NCBI RefSeq assembly: GCF_003385895.1
Contig: NZ_QRDQ01000009.1
Coordinates: 496,001 to 560,000, forward strand
Length of the DNA stretch: 64,000 nt
Direction: 5' to 3'
Source of the DNA: Flavobacterium cutihirudinis
Lineage (GTDB): Bacteria > Bacteroidota > Bacteroidia > Flavobacteriales > Flavobacteriaceae
Within the stretch, counting starts at the first letter, position 1, and every line of letters starts with the position of its first letter. Shown in pieces: positions 44,601-52,661 of the stretch. Position numbers and translations under genes: made by a program. The notes under the pieces were generated by a model that searched no databases, had not been told where the DNA came from, and was given only the letters and a program-made list of their open reading frames with translations.

Positions 44601-44883
44601 ATTAATGGATGAAATTAAAGTTTCAAAAGTGGGAACTTTTCAAGTATCCTTTAGTGTGGCAAATGTTGGAAACCTAATTAATAAAGATTGGGGAAGAAGT
44701 TACTTTGTTCCAAACACTTACAACTCAACAGCAAGCATTGGTTTAACTAAATCCGGAAACCTTGGCGGAGTTGCCACAGGAGACCCAACATATACTTTCC
44801 AAAAACCTTCATCAACGCCTTATACTGTAGATCAGTTAGCGTCAAGATTCCAAGGACAATTTGGAGTTAGATATTCATTCTAA
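41668..44883 (+). CDS. Oar-like TonB-dependent receptor
   Basis: About 1071 residues from ATG 41668 (MTKLKLFFSALMLLTAGSIFAQ, a good signal peptide). A TTG start at 41644 would put eight charged residues before the signal and is not preferred. CarboxypepD_reg domain about 25-115, plug about 118-230 with the Oar-like RNNVTIDGSINNDAIGFSPSLGG...QDIQVYIAPYDIKLGNFLGGSVNAVTRSGTN, then a long barrel with an aromatic C-terminus (FQGQFGVRYSF). The Oar family was named after a Myxococcus adhesion/development protein and is widespread in Bacteroidota. The substrate may be a peptide or protein. It has no SusD partner. Confidence 0.9.
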   Translation: MTKLKLFFSALMLLTAGSIFAQITTSSLSAKVNDGTNAVLNAEVTLTHLPTNAIYKTTTDKQGRFSFENLNAGGPYELEIKSTDTKDYSNAQIHLALGENDLPTIILNKADNNVLEEVVITSSKPSSKNNGTNISEKQVNGLPLINRGIQDVTKLVPQSSNNSFAGTNFRYNNVTIDGSINNDAIGFSPSLGGQSGTSGMPGSSTRSNSISLDAIQDIQVYIAPYDIKLGNFLGGSVNAVTRSGTNKVSGSIYSFGRSAAITGPNNAGDGSKMPNAFGDYQIGFRLGLPIIKDKLFFFTNMEYSERTDPLFYNAGQTDANGKVTSLIDNATAEQISSFVKANYAFDPGSYNSYNNFAMSRKYFNKIDWKINEKNSLSLRNNTVVSQATNLERDAANFRFSSMDFTQKNQSISTVLELKSHFNNQWSNSFIASYSAIKDYRDPKSNNIMFPQTEIGYNGGTIFLGNDREATVFNMKQNTAEITDNLTYKTGNHTFLFGTHNEFYDINYGFVNALNGRVSYKSLADFFNKLPTRVRGTYPFDGSTRDEIFNNPYAKFKVNLYSAYIQDEIRVGSKLKLVPGVRVDYTDLPNKPKLSPQVQNSPEDPNYGTTYSYTPLSQIKNNFFTTALVSPRLGFTYNVDEDKTLVIRGGSGVFTGRIPFAWLGYAYYNDGVGYGSYDKNNLTPAQVAAAGDPLKDGGLNGYHDAVPKVQADLVDNKFKMPAVLRNSLAFDKIIDGYKFTVEGIYTKVIRDLQFQQVNKTDNPTYFSYDTNHQMPIYAANINPAFSNAYLLSNTNKGYRYSITEMVTKTYDFGLNFMVAYTYGDSRDVTNGIRNSMESNFQMNQSLTPNDPQLATSNFNIKHRIVSNVGYAVKLADNNTFSANVYFNAQSGNPFSWGFVNSTIAGTGQAAGLAYIFKDATEAAKYIGVSSAGVPSATAAAQVAAYEDFINGNDYLKSRRGNFTERNGDYTPWNIQADLKLMDEIKVSKVGTFQVSFSVANVGNLINKDWGRSYFVPNTYNSTASIGLTKSGNLGGVATGDPTYTFQKPSSTPYTVDQLASRFQGQFGVRYSF

Positions 44884-44908
44884 GAAGATTGTGTTTATTT
44901 TTGATTTT

Positions 44909-44943
44909 GTCTCCGAGTTTCTTTTCAGTGGAAACTCGGAGAC
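44909..44943. terminator. Bidirectional terminator
   Basis: GTCTCCGAGTTTC (44909-44921) and GAAACTCGGAGAC (44931-44943) are perfectly complementary with T runs on the + side. The hairpin separates the Oar gene from the minus-strand dehydrogenase. Confidence 0.87.
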
Positions 44944-44975
44944 TTCTTTTTTAGACTACATTTTTAATTCGGTTT

Positions 44976-46061
44976 TTAAATCGTAATTAAAACTCGGTAA
45001 GGCTTATGTTTTATTGCATATTCAAATGCTTCTTTGGTTTCATTAAGTCCAAATTCTTTCTCTATAAAAGTTTCAAAAGGATAATCTAAAAAATGGTTTT
45101 CAAAAAAGGAAACTGCATTTACAAAATCTTCATAGTTATAATTGTGCATTCCTTTAATACTTAACAATTTCCGAATCATTACTTCCGGATTTATTTCAAT
45201 ATTTTCGGTTGGTGTTACAGCACCAATCCAAATGTGCTGTGCTCCTACTGCACTAAATTGAAGTCCCGTTTTTATAGCTTCAACAGAACCACTCATATCG
45301 ATAATAACATCAAATCCTTTTTTATAAAACCCCGAAGTTATTGCAGTAAGTTCTTCTATTGGTTTTAAGCTATTATAAACAGAATCAACTCCAAATGCTT
45401 TGCTTTTTTCTAATCTTTGATCATCAATGTCAAGCATTGTAACGGTCGAGGCTTTTTTCTCTTTGGCAATTGCCGCCGCTATTAATCCCAAAACTCCGGC
45501 ACCAAGAATTAGTACATTTTTGTTTTCGATATTGTAAATAAGTCGATGTGCGGCCATTGCTGTCGCGCCGGCACAGTTTATTATTGGAGCAAATTTTTCG
45601 TTTATTGTAGCTGGAACTTTTAAAATTCCAGTTCCTTTTTTCAGGATACAATGCGTTCCTAAACCTCCATTAAATTTTTCTTTTTCAGTAAACTGAACAT
45701 GTCCGTATTTAAATAAACTTGCCGATTTTTGAGGCATTTTATCTTTTACAAAATCATCTGTTTCAGTGGCTGCAAAAATGGTCCATGTTATTAAATCTCC
45801 TACTTTTAGAATATTTCCGTTTAAATCATAAAGCGATTCGTTGTGCGGAAGTTCCATAATTTCGCCTACAATTTCATGTCCCAAAACAATTGGCGACGGT
45901 TCTTTTCTTCTTCCTGTAAAAGTATGCAGATCGCTTCCGCACAATGTCGTGTATTTATTTTTAACTAGAATTTCGTCTTTCTGCAATTCAGGAAGACTTG
46001 TATGTTTTGGAAGTATACTGCCGTTACTTTCATCGAACAGCATAACACATGTTTTACACAT
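44976..46061 (-). CDS. Zinc-type medium-chain dehydrogenase, phosphonate-cluster associated
   Basis: 361 residues. The MDR fold shows the catalytic-zinc residues in TTLCGSDLHTFTGRRKEPSPIVLGHEIVGEI (about 37-67). The Rossmann glycine motif is NVLILGAGVLGLIAAAIAKEK (about 183). The loop that carries four structural-zinc cysteines in typical ADHs (about 95-125, TIFAATETDDFVKDKMPQ) has no Cys, so only the catalytic metal is expected. Similar dehydrogenases are catalogued beside phosphonatase-like genes (TIGR03366-type proteins). A role in processing the C2 aldehyde or alcohol product is inferred. It overlaps phoD by 8 bp. Confidence 0.78.
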   Translation of the reverse strand: MCKTCVMLFDESNGSILPKHTSLPELQKDEILVKNKYTTLCGSDLHTFTGRRKEPSPIVLGHEIVGEIMELPHNESLYDLNGNILKVGDLITWTIFAATETDDFVKDKMPQKSASLFKYGHVQFTEKEKFNGGLGTHCILKKGTGILKVPATINEKFAPIINCAGATAMAAHRLIYNIENKNVLILGAGVLGLIAAAIAKEKKASTVTMLDIDDQRLEKSKAFGVDSVYNSLKPIEELTAITSGFYKKGFDVIIDMSGSVEAIKTGLQFSAVGAQHIWIGAVTPTENIEINPEVMIRKLLSIKGMHNYNYEDFVNAVSFFENHFLDYPFETFIEKEFGLNETKEAFEYAIKHKPYRVLITI

Positions 46062-47571
46062 TTTTGGTTAATTTATTTGAGTTATCAATTGTAAAATCCG
46101 GACCTTGTTTTTCGCCACTGTTGGGAAGAAGAATATCCTCATTGAATTTATAAGTGATTTTAATTTCTTTCTTTTCTACATTTAAAATAAAATAGCCATG
46201 AGCCGCAATTTCATTATAAATCATATGTGGATTAAGCTTGTACAACAGCTTGCTTTTTTTAGCAATTTGCTCACTGCTCAAACGATCATCATTTTTTGAG
46301 GTAATTGAAGGTGTCAGAAACTCCCATGCAATAGGACTTTTCTTTGTCTGAGTATCATCTGAATTTAATTCCAATACATGACTTTGATGATGATCTCCGG
46401 TTAGAATTATGGGCGGATTTTTAAGTCCTTCAAACACTTCAATCAATTGCTCGCGCTGATAAGGATATCCTGTCCACCAGTCTTCTTCTTTTACGCTTTC
46501 TTCTTTTTTGCTTTTATATCCGGTAAACATAACCTGATTGACCAAAAAGTTCCATCTTGCATCGCTGTTTTTCAATTCTTCAGCTAAATGATCAAACTGT
46601 TTTTTTGAAATCATTTTTCGCTGCGGACTTAATTTTTCCGGATCATTGCTCAAAAGTTGTTTATCACGTCCATCCAGTCGTTCTTCCATAAAAAAGAAAC
46701 TTGCTTCATTTCCTATTTTAATAGAACGAATCATCTCAGATGTCGATTTAGCTCTTACAGGCATCCATTCAAAGTAAGCTTGTACAGCTGCGGCACTTCT
46801 GTCACGCCAGCTTCCTTCATTAGGTTGATGGTTTTTGGCTCCGCCGAAATAAGCATTATTTACCAGTTCATGATCATCCCAAATACAAATAAAAGATTTG
46901 TTGCGATGTGCTTTTTGAAGCTCTTTATCTTTACGATAAAGAGCATATCTTTTTCTATAATCTTCTAGAGAAAGAAGTTCGTGAAGCGGATCATTAATTC
47001 TATTACTTTGTTCTAAAAAAGTTTTATTACAGTACTGTCCGGTTCCATATTCATAAATATAATCTCCGAGGTGAAATACATAATCTATATCCTGATTATC
47101 TGCAATATGTCGGAATGATGTAAAATAACCGTCTTCATAATTATTACAGCTTATAACAGCAATTTGAAGTCCATTTGAAACCGAAGTCGGAAGCGTTTTA
47201 CAAACTCCAACATCAGAAACAGTATCGTTAAAGATAAATCTATAAAAATAAGTATGATTGCTTTCAAGACCTGTAACATCTACTTTTATCGTAAAATCTT
47301 TTTCAGATGAAGTTATTGCAAAATCCTTTCTGACCATATTTTTAAAATTCTGATCTAAAGCTACCTGCCATTCAACATTCAAAACTCCTGAAAGTTTTGT
47401 ATTAATATGTGTCCATATAATTACCGCATCATTCGTTGGATCACCCGAAGCTACACCATGAATAAAAGTATTATTATTGTTGTAGACAAATAACGAAAAT
47501 ACTTTTGTTGGCAACAACAACGGAACCACTCCGAGCATCGATCGTTTTACAAAACTTCTTCTGTTCATCAT
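46054..47571 (-). CDS. PhoD-family alkaline phosphatase/phosphodiesterase, Tat-exported
   Basis: 505 residues. The N-terminus MMNRRSFVKRSMLGVVPLLL has a twin-arginine motif and hydrophobic stretch, as in PhoD, which is exported folded with its metals. Metallophosphoesterase motifs: VISCNNYEDGYF (about 142), DYVFHLGDYIYEYGTG (about 160), SFICIWDDHELVNNAYFGG (about 215) and NPPIILTGDHHQSHVLEL (about 390). An N-terminal Fn3-like domain (WTHINTKLSGVLNVEWQVALD) precedes the catalytic core. PhoD enzymes cleave phosphodiesters and phosphomonoesters. It lies between a TonB receptor and a dehydrogenase, so it may free the phosphonate headgroup from an imported ester. Confidence 0.88.
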   Translation of the reverse strand: MMNRRSFVKRSMLGVVPLLLPTKVFSLFVYNNNNTFIHGVASGDPTNDAVIIWTHINTKLSGVLNVEWQVALDQNFKNMVRKDFAITSSEKDFTIKVDVTGLESNHTYFYRFIFNDTVSDVGVCKTLPTSVSNGLQIAVISCNNYEDGYFTSFRHIADNQDIDYVFHLGDYIYEYGTGQYCNKTFLEQSNRINDPLHELLSLEDYRKRYALYRKDKELQKAHRNKSFICIWDDHELVNNAYFGGAKNHQPNEGSWRDRSAAAVQAYFEWMPVRAKSTSEMIRSIKIGNEASFFFMEERLDGRDKQLLSNDPEKLSPQRKMISKKQFDHLAEELKNSDARWNFLVNQVMFTGYKSKKEESVKEEDWWTGYPYQREQLIEVFEGLKNPPIILTGDHHQSHVLELNSDDTQTKKSPIAWEFLTPSITSKNDDRLSSEQIAKKSKLLYKLNPHMIYNEIAAHGYFILNVEKKEIKITYKFNEDILLPNSGEKQGPDFTIDNSNKLTKNV

Positions 47572-47629
47572 TTCTATTTAAAAAAAGGCAATAGTACTAC
47601 TTCAATGTTATGTTACTGTTTCTGAATCA

Positions 47630-50431
47630 TTAAAATCTGTAACTCACACCCGCTTTACCACGAATTCCGTAAAACTCAACTTGTTCCGGTCTCGAAACAA
47701 CGCCGTGATAGTATCGAAGCTCTTGATTGTTAAGGTTGTTAAGGTCAATGAAGAACGTAATATTCTTAACTGTTGTATAAGACAGATTTAAGTCCAAATG
47801 AAAATCTTTATCCTGATAACGGTCCGCTCCTTTATTGTCTCTAATTTCAACCAAAAAAGCTTCACGATAATTGGCTGCCAATCTTGCTGCAAAGCCTTTA
47901 TACTCATAAATAAGCATCGCATTGAATATGTTTGGCGATTGATTCATTAAACCAATTTTCTCATCGCCTCTATCTTCTAAAGTTGTTTCCGATTTTGTGA
48001 AAGTATAATTTGCCTTAATACTGAAATCCTTTAAGAAACCAGGCAGTTCCGTTAACTTTTTATTGAAACCCAATTCAAATCCGTACAAAAAGGCATTATC
48101 CGAATTTAATGGTCTTGAAACTTTGTACAAATCTGTTTCTCCGCCAACAGTTCTTGTTTCGTCTGATGTTGACGTATAAATTAAATCTTTCAGGTCTTTA
48201 TAAAAAATACTTCCCGTTACATAATCATTCTTATTCAGATAGTAAGAACCTACAACATCATAATTCCATGAAAATGTTGGTTTTAAATTGATGTTTCCTT
48301 CTACAACTGTAAGGTTATCAGGATTTACCCTAGTACTTGGACTCATTTCGTTAAAAGCCGGACGAGCAAATGTTCTGGTAACTGCAGCTCTTAAATCGAG
48401 TTTTTGCGAAGGTTTGTAAATAAGGTGCGCCATTGGTAAAAACGCGTTATAGTTTTTGGTACCATAAACTGGTGTCACCACTTTTGTTATATCATTGAAC
48501 TCGTAACTTTTTGCATCAACAGCTGTATTTTCAAATCGGATTCCGCCAACAAAACGAAAATCTTCATTAATATCCCATTCTGCTGATCCGTAACCTGCCC
48601 AAACGCTTTCTGTAATGTCATAATTACCCGTTGCGTAACTTGAATTTGTGGCGTCCTGATAATTGTATTTTAAATTTTTAGCAATTTCAGGATTTCCCAT
48701 CGGATCTATAAAAGAGCGTTCTGTTGGGTAATTGAATTTTAAATTATCATAATTATTGTTCAGCTCAGGAAACCAATTATTTGTTGGAAATGCTTCTCTT
48801 TCCCACTGGTTCAAATATGCTTTTGCGGCTTTTGTATCATAAATCCATGTAATGTAACGATAGTCGTACGTACTTGTTTTATCTCTAAATTTTCCTCCAA
48901 ACTTGATTTTCAGATTCTCTTTCGCATCATAATTAAAATCCATTGCGGCAACTTTATCTTTTTCTTCGACATTACGAATAGAAGTTACATATCTGTCCAA
49001 AGCATATTTTTCAGGATCATAAGGTGCATTAAAGTGAGGCTGAATATTATTTGCCGGATCGCCAACATAACCTTCCGGTCCGTCGCCTTGTAGAAATTTA
49101 TAATTTGTTCCGTCAACTTTTACCAAATTATCATATTTTACTGTCTGAATCCAGTTTCCATAATAGTAACCTCTGTCGTTTTTCGTTGCAGATGAAGGTC
49201 CGTCGTAACCCGCCCAAGAGGTGTAAGCGGCAACTTTTGCATTCATTTTAAGTTTGTCGGTAATCTTACTTTCGTAACCAAACTCACCACCATAATTCTT
49301 AAACAAATAATCTACTGTACTCCATCTTAAAACCGCATTATTTGTTGTTTTATTGAAATAATGCATGGTTTTACGATTTTGTTCTTCGTCTAAAAACTGA
49401 CTGTAATATCCTCTAGCATAAATTTTATTTCTGCTATTAAAGCGGAAATCGGTTGCTGCATTAAAACCTGTATTTGTTCTCACACCTTGATAATTTCTAA
49501 CATCAAGCGTGTTTACATTGTGTTTTTCGTTACCATAAACCACTTCATAATCGTCGGTTGCATAGGTACGTGAATTGTAATTGGCCATTGCCAGAAATCC
49601 GAATTTCTTATTAAAGAATCGGTTACCATATAAAATAGTACTATTGTATCCTACTTTATCGTCTGCGCGGAGATTAACCGGAATGGAAACAGTAGCGCGG
49701 AAGGTTTCTTTCTTTGGGGAAAACTTCGGAATATAATTAATTGTTCCTCCAATAGCGTCACCTTCGTATTCAGGCGTAATTGCTTTAACCACTTGTATAT
49801 ATTCTAAAAACTCTGTTGGAAGCAAATCCATAGGAACTGTCCTGTTTCCTAACAAATCGCCTGAAGTTTTTGCAGACGGCATACGATCACCGTTGATAGT
49901 AGCCGAGCTCCACTGCGAAGGCGTTCCTCTTACAGTCACATATCTTCCTTCACCCTGATCTCTGTCAATACTTACTCCCGGAATTCGTTGTACCGCTTCG
50001 GCAGCACTAATATCAGGCATTTTTCCCATTGCATCTGCGCTAACGACATCCATAATAGCATTTGAAGTTTTTCGCATATCAAGCGCTTTTCTTTCTCCGC
50101 TGGAATAATATTCCAACACAACTTCATCCAGTTTTTCTTCTTTTCCTGATAGTACAATAGTTCCCAAATCGACATTTTGGGAGGCAACATTAATTAAAAT
50201 GTTTTTTGAAGCGTAATTTTCACTCGAAATCTCTAAGTGATATTGTCCTGCTCCAAGAACAATAGAGAAATCTCCATTTTTATCTGTGTTCACGGTTTTA
50301 GATTTCTCTATAACCAAAATAGAAGCCGGATGCAAAGGCCCGGCGTCATTGCTAATCTTTCCTTTAACTTCCTGAGCATACGAGGCCGTAAAGAATAATG
50401 CCACCGCAATGTAGAGTAATGCTTTCATCAA
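47630..50431 (-). CDS. TonB-dependent receptor of the phosphonate island (FecA-like, copy 1)
   Basis: 933 residues with a signal peptide (FTASYAQE). CarboxypepD_reg domain about 24-105, then a TonB-Xanth-Caul-like plug: LDEVVLEYYSSGERKALDMRKTSNAIMDVVSADAMGKMPDISAAEAVQRIPGVSIDRDQGEGRYVTVRG (about 107-180). The barrel ends with QVEFYGIRGKAGVSYRF. The sequence is clearly paralogous to the receptor at 55553-58402, sharing EAVQR-PGVSI-RDQGEGRYV and the C-terminal VEFYGIRG motif. It is first gene of a receptor-phoD-dehydrogenase operon (gap 58 bp). Substrate inferred: a phosphonate or phosphorylated compound. Confidence 0.9.
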   Translation of the reverse strand: MMKALLYIAVALFFTASYAQEVKGKISNDAGPLHPASILVIEKSKTVNTDKNGDFSIVLGAGQYHLEISSENYASKNILINVASQNVDLGTIVLSGKEEKLDEVVLEYYSSGERKALDMRKTSNAIMDVVSADAMGKMPDISAAEAVQRIPGVSIDRDQGEGRYVTVRGTPSQWSSATINGDRMPSAKTSGDLLGNRTVPMDLLPTEFLEYIQVVKAITPEYEGDAIGGTINYIPKFSPKKETFRATVSIPVNLRADDKVGYNSTILYGNRFFNKKFGFLAMANYNSRTYATDDYEVVYGNEKHNVNTLDVRNYQGVRTNTGFNAATDFRFNSRNKIYARGYYSQFLDEEQNRKTMHYFNKTTNNAVLRWSTVDYLFKNYGGEFGYESKITDKLKMNAKVAAYTSWAGYDGPSSATKNDRGYYYGNWIQTVKYDNLVKVDGTNYKFLQGDGPEGYVGDPANNIQPHFNAPYDPEKYALDRYVTSIRNVEEKDKVAAMDFNYDAKENLKIKFGGKFRDKTSTYDYRYITWIYDTKAAKAYLNQWEREAFPTNNWFPELNNNYDNLKFNYPTERSFIDPMGNPEIAKNLKYNYQDATNSSYATGNYDITESVWAGYGSAEWDINEDFRFVGGIRFENTAVDAKSYEFNDITKVVTPVYGTKNYNAFLPMAHLIYKPSQKLDLRAAVTRTFARPAFNEMSPSTRVNPDNLTVVEGNINLKPTFSWNYDVVGSYYLNKNDYVTGSIFYKDLKDLIYTSTSDETRTVGGETDLYKVSRPLNSDNAFLYGFELGFNKKLTELPGFLKDFSIKANYTFTKSETTLEDRGDEKIGLMNQSPNIFNAMLIYEYKGFAARLAANYREAFLVEIRDNKGADRYQDKDFHLDLNLSYTTVKNITFFIDLNNLNNQELRYYHGVVSRPEQVEFYGIRGKAGVSYRF

Positions 50432-50609
50432 AATGTAGTAATTAAAAATTTGTTTGTTATTTTAGAAAATGAATAATTGTATAATTTTGAATGATAGCAA
50501 TGTTTGTAAATGTTAAGTCAATATTATTTTTATTGCCAACAAACTCACCTATCGTAACAAATACCAGTTATTCTATTTTTTTGTCTATTTTTACAGCGCA
50601 ATATTACTA

Positions 50610-50617
50610 TACATTTG
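50610..50617 (+). promoter_or_regulatory. -7 promoter element of the first XRE-cupin gene
   Basis: TACATTTG fits TAnnTTTG and directly adjoins the palindrome at 50616-50634. Confidence 0.55.
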
Positions 50618-50634
50618 TTTACTATATGTAAACA
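50616..50634. promoter_or_regulatory. Palindromic operator TGTTTAC-TATAT-GTAAACA
   Basis: Seven-base perfect arms around a 5-base centre. The inner 15-mer (50618-50632) is the exact reverse complement of the one at 58456-58470. It overlaps the likely transcription start of the XRE-cupin gene, fitting autorepression, and also lies between that gene and the divergent receptor operon. Confidence 0.65.
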
Positions 50635-50682
50635 CAATGTAAAGCAATGTTTATTATTAAACTTTGTATACAAATACTAAAC

Positions 50683-51249
50683 ATGGAAGGAGCCATTTTA
50701 CTAGAAATCAGTAAAAGAATAAAACAATACCGTATTGAAAAAAGCTATACCGTTCAGGAACTTGCCGATTTAAGTGACGTAAGCAAAGGAATGATTTCTC
50801 AGATTGAAAATGGACGAAGCATTCCCTCACTTAGTGTTCTGCTTGGGATTGTGTCTGCTTTACAAGTTAATTTAAGTGATTTTTTTAAAGACATTAGTCC
50901 TGAGGAAGAGATGATTTTGATAAAGCGAAAAGGTGATTATGAGCATTTTCAGAAAGAAGGATCAAACGGATTCTCTTATGAACGATTTTTAACCCGAAGT
51001 ATAAAAAACTCTACTGTTGATATTGTTTTTTTAACCCTTGAGCCAGGCAGTTTTAGAGAGCAAGTAAGTACGGATGCTTTTGAGTATAAATACATTCTTT
51101 CAGGAGAAGTAGATTATACAATAGGAAGTGAAAATTATAATCTTAAAGAAGGGGATTCGCTTTTTTTCGACGGAAGAATTATGCACGTTCCTATTAACAA
51201 AGGGAAAAAACCAGCCAGAATGTTGATTATTTATTTCTTTGATAACTAG
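50683..51249 (+). CDS. XRE-family transcriptional regulator with C-terminal cupin (copy 1)
   Basis: 188 residues from ATG 50683 (MEGAILLEISKRIKQYRIEKSYTV). Upstream in-frame codons at 50647 lie between the promoter and this ATG and would add hydrophobic residues. The HTH_3 domain spans about 9-63 (LADLSDVSKGMISQIENGRSIPSLSVLLGIVSAL). The cupin is at about 118-185 (LEPGSFREQVSTDAFEYKYILSGEVDYTIGSENYNLKEGDSLFFDGRIMHVPINKGKKPARMLIIYFF). Proteins of this type (MerR-free, PuuR-like) sense a small ligand in the cupin and repress or activate nearby genes. It stands between the two phosphonate operons with a sister copy after it. Confidence 0.88.
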   Translation: MEGAILLEISKRIKQYRIEKSYTVQELADLSDVSKGMISQIENGRSIPSLSVLLGIVSALQVNLSDFFKDISPEEEMILIKRKGDYEHFQKEGSNGFSYERFLTRSIKNSTVDIVFLTLEPGSFREQVSTDAFEYKYILSGEVDYTIGSENYNLKEGDSLFFDGRIMHVPINKGKKPARMLIIYFFDN

Positions 51250-51359
51250 TTTTCTATAATTCGCTTATCGCTTTCTACTACAAACACAACACAAATGATC
51301 ATTTTGAATTGTAAAGTTATTTTAAGACTTTTACGATTACATTGTTTATAACAAATTTT

Positions 51360-51938
51360 ATGGAAGATTATCTTATTGGCTTAGGAAAAAGAATTAAAGA
51401 GATTCGTAAAAAAAACAACCTTACTATCAATACCGTTGCCACAAATGCAGATGTAAGTAACGGCCTTATTTCACGCATTGAAAACGGAAGAACTATACCA
51501 TCGCTTCCGGTTCTTTTACACATCATACAAGCACTTGGAATTGAGGTATCTGATTTTTTTAACGGTCTTCCAAAATCGGATAAAAGCAATTTCATCATTT
51601 CAAGAAAAGAAGAGAATGCAATAATCGAAAAAGAAGATGAAGCAAAAGGGTTTTCATACCTTTCTATTTTTGGGAAACAACTATCTTCTGTAGCTTTTGA
51701 AGCTGTTTTACTAGAAGTACAGCCAGGATCGCAACGCGGAAAAGTAGAAACCGATGCTTACGAATTTAAATATATTTTAAGTGGCGAATGCTGGTATATC
51801 ATTGGCGAAGAAGAAGTTTTACTTAAAGAAGGGGATTCTATCTTTTTTGACGGAAGAATTCCGCACGTTCCTGTAAACAAAGGAAATGTACCCTCAAAAA
51901 TGCTGGTACTTTATTTCTTTCTGGCTAAAAATGAATAA
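51360..51938 (+). CDS. XRE-family transcriptional regulator with C-terminal cupin (copy 2)
   Basis: 192 residues from ATG 51360 (MEDYLIGLGKRIKEIRKKNNLTI). An in-frame TTG at 51342 would add six residues and is less likely. The HTH is at about 8-62 (VATNADVSNGLISRIENGRTIPSLPVLLHIIQALGIEVSDFF). The cupin is at about 115-188 with the same EGDSIFFDGRIPHVPVNKG end as copy 1. The two paralogues are in tandem, 110 bp apart, suggesting a duplication with divided roles. Confidence 0.88.
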   Translation: MEDYLIGLGKRIKEIRKKNNLTINTVATNADVSNGLISRIENGRTIPSLPVLLHIIQALGIEVSDFFNGLPKSDKSNFIISRKEENAIIEKEDEAKGFSYLSIFGKQLSSVAFEAVLLEVQPGSQRGKVETDAYEFKYILSGECWYIIGEEEVLLKEGDSIFFDGRIPHVPVNKGNVPSKMLVLYFFLAKNE

Positions 51939-51962
51939 ACCCGCCCTTTACAGACGGGTTTA
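51937..51962. terminator. Short terminator hairpin between convergent genes
   Basis: AAACCCG (51937-51943) pairs with CGGGTTT (51955-51961) and overlaps the stop codon of XRE copy 2. Confidence 0.55.
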
Positions 51963-51977
51963 CTGAGCGGTATTATC

Positions 51978-52661
51978 TTACTGAAATAAAATACCTTCAA
52001 GCTCAGTTACATCATTCAAAATATAATCGGGGTTAGCTACTTCTAGCTGTTCTTTATTCTGAGCTCCACTTAGAACACCAACTGTTATCGCACATCCGGA
52101 ATTTTTTCCCTCTATAATATCAATTTCCGAGTCACCTGCTTTCAAAACCTCAGCAGGATTTGTAATACCAAATTTTGTCATTGCCATCTGAATCATATCA
52201 GGATTTGGCCTTCCGTTTACAACATCATCAGATGTGATCAAAGCATCTATCTGATTTCCCACTTCCCAATTTAATTTCGCAAGTAATTTATTGGCCGTTT
52301 TAGAATCGTAACCCGTATTAAGAACAACTTTAATATCATGGCTTCTTAATTTATCAAAGAAATTTTCCATTCCGTTAAATGTAGAAATCTCAGCCTCATC
52401 ATATGCCGATTCTAATGCTTCTTTAAAATTTGCAAAGGTTTTATCGGCAAGAGCCGGAATATTTTCTGCATTTGTACAAGCAGTTAATACGTCTGTAATT
52501 GCTTTATGTTTTTCCTTACCTGCGCCATGATTCAATACCTCTTCAAGTGAAACCGAAAATCCTTCCTGATTAATAACTTTCTGAACTGTTTTATATACAA
52601 GATTATCTTCGTTTATGGTAGTTCCTGCCATATCAAAAACCACTAATTTAATGTCTGCCAT
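51978..52661 (-). CDS. Phosphonatase-like HAD hydrolase (PhnX-like)
   Basis: 227 residues. The HAD nucleophile motif is KLVVFDMAGTT (Asp10), the DxAGT form that marks phosphonoacetaldehyde hydrolases. The cap segment LNHGAGKEKHKAI contains Lys49 and His52 in the KxxH arrangement that aligns with the Schiff-base lysine of PhnX. Later motifs are SDDVVNGRPNPDMIQMAM (Arg replaces the usual HAD Lys) and LKAGDSEIDIIEGKNSGC. These traits define the phosphonatase-like family (TIGR03351-type), which is linked to FAD oxidases rather than to PhnW. The predicted reaction is C-P cleavage of a 2-oxoethylphosphonate, giving phosphate and an aldehyde. It directly abuts the FAD oxidoreductase gene. Confidence 0.85.
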   Translation of the reverse strand: MADIKLVVFDMAGTTINEDNLVYKTVQKVINQEGFSVSLEEVLNHGAGKEKHKAITDVLTACTNAENIPALADKTFANFKEALESAYDEAEISTFNGMENFFDKLRSHDIKVVLNTGYDSKTANKLLAKLNWEVGNQIDALITSDDVVNGRPNPDMIQMAMTKFGITNPAEVLKAGDSEIDIIEGKNSGCAITVGVLSGAQNKEQLEVANPDYILNDVTELEGILFQ

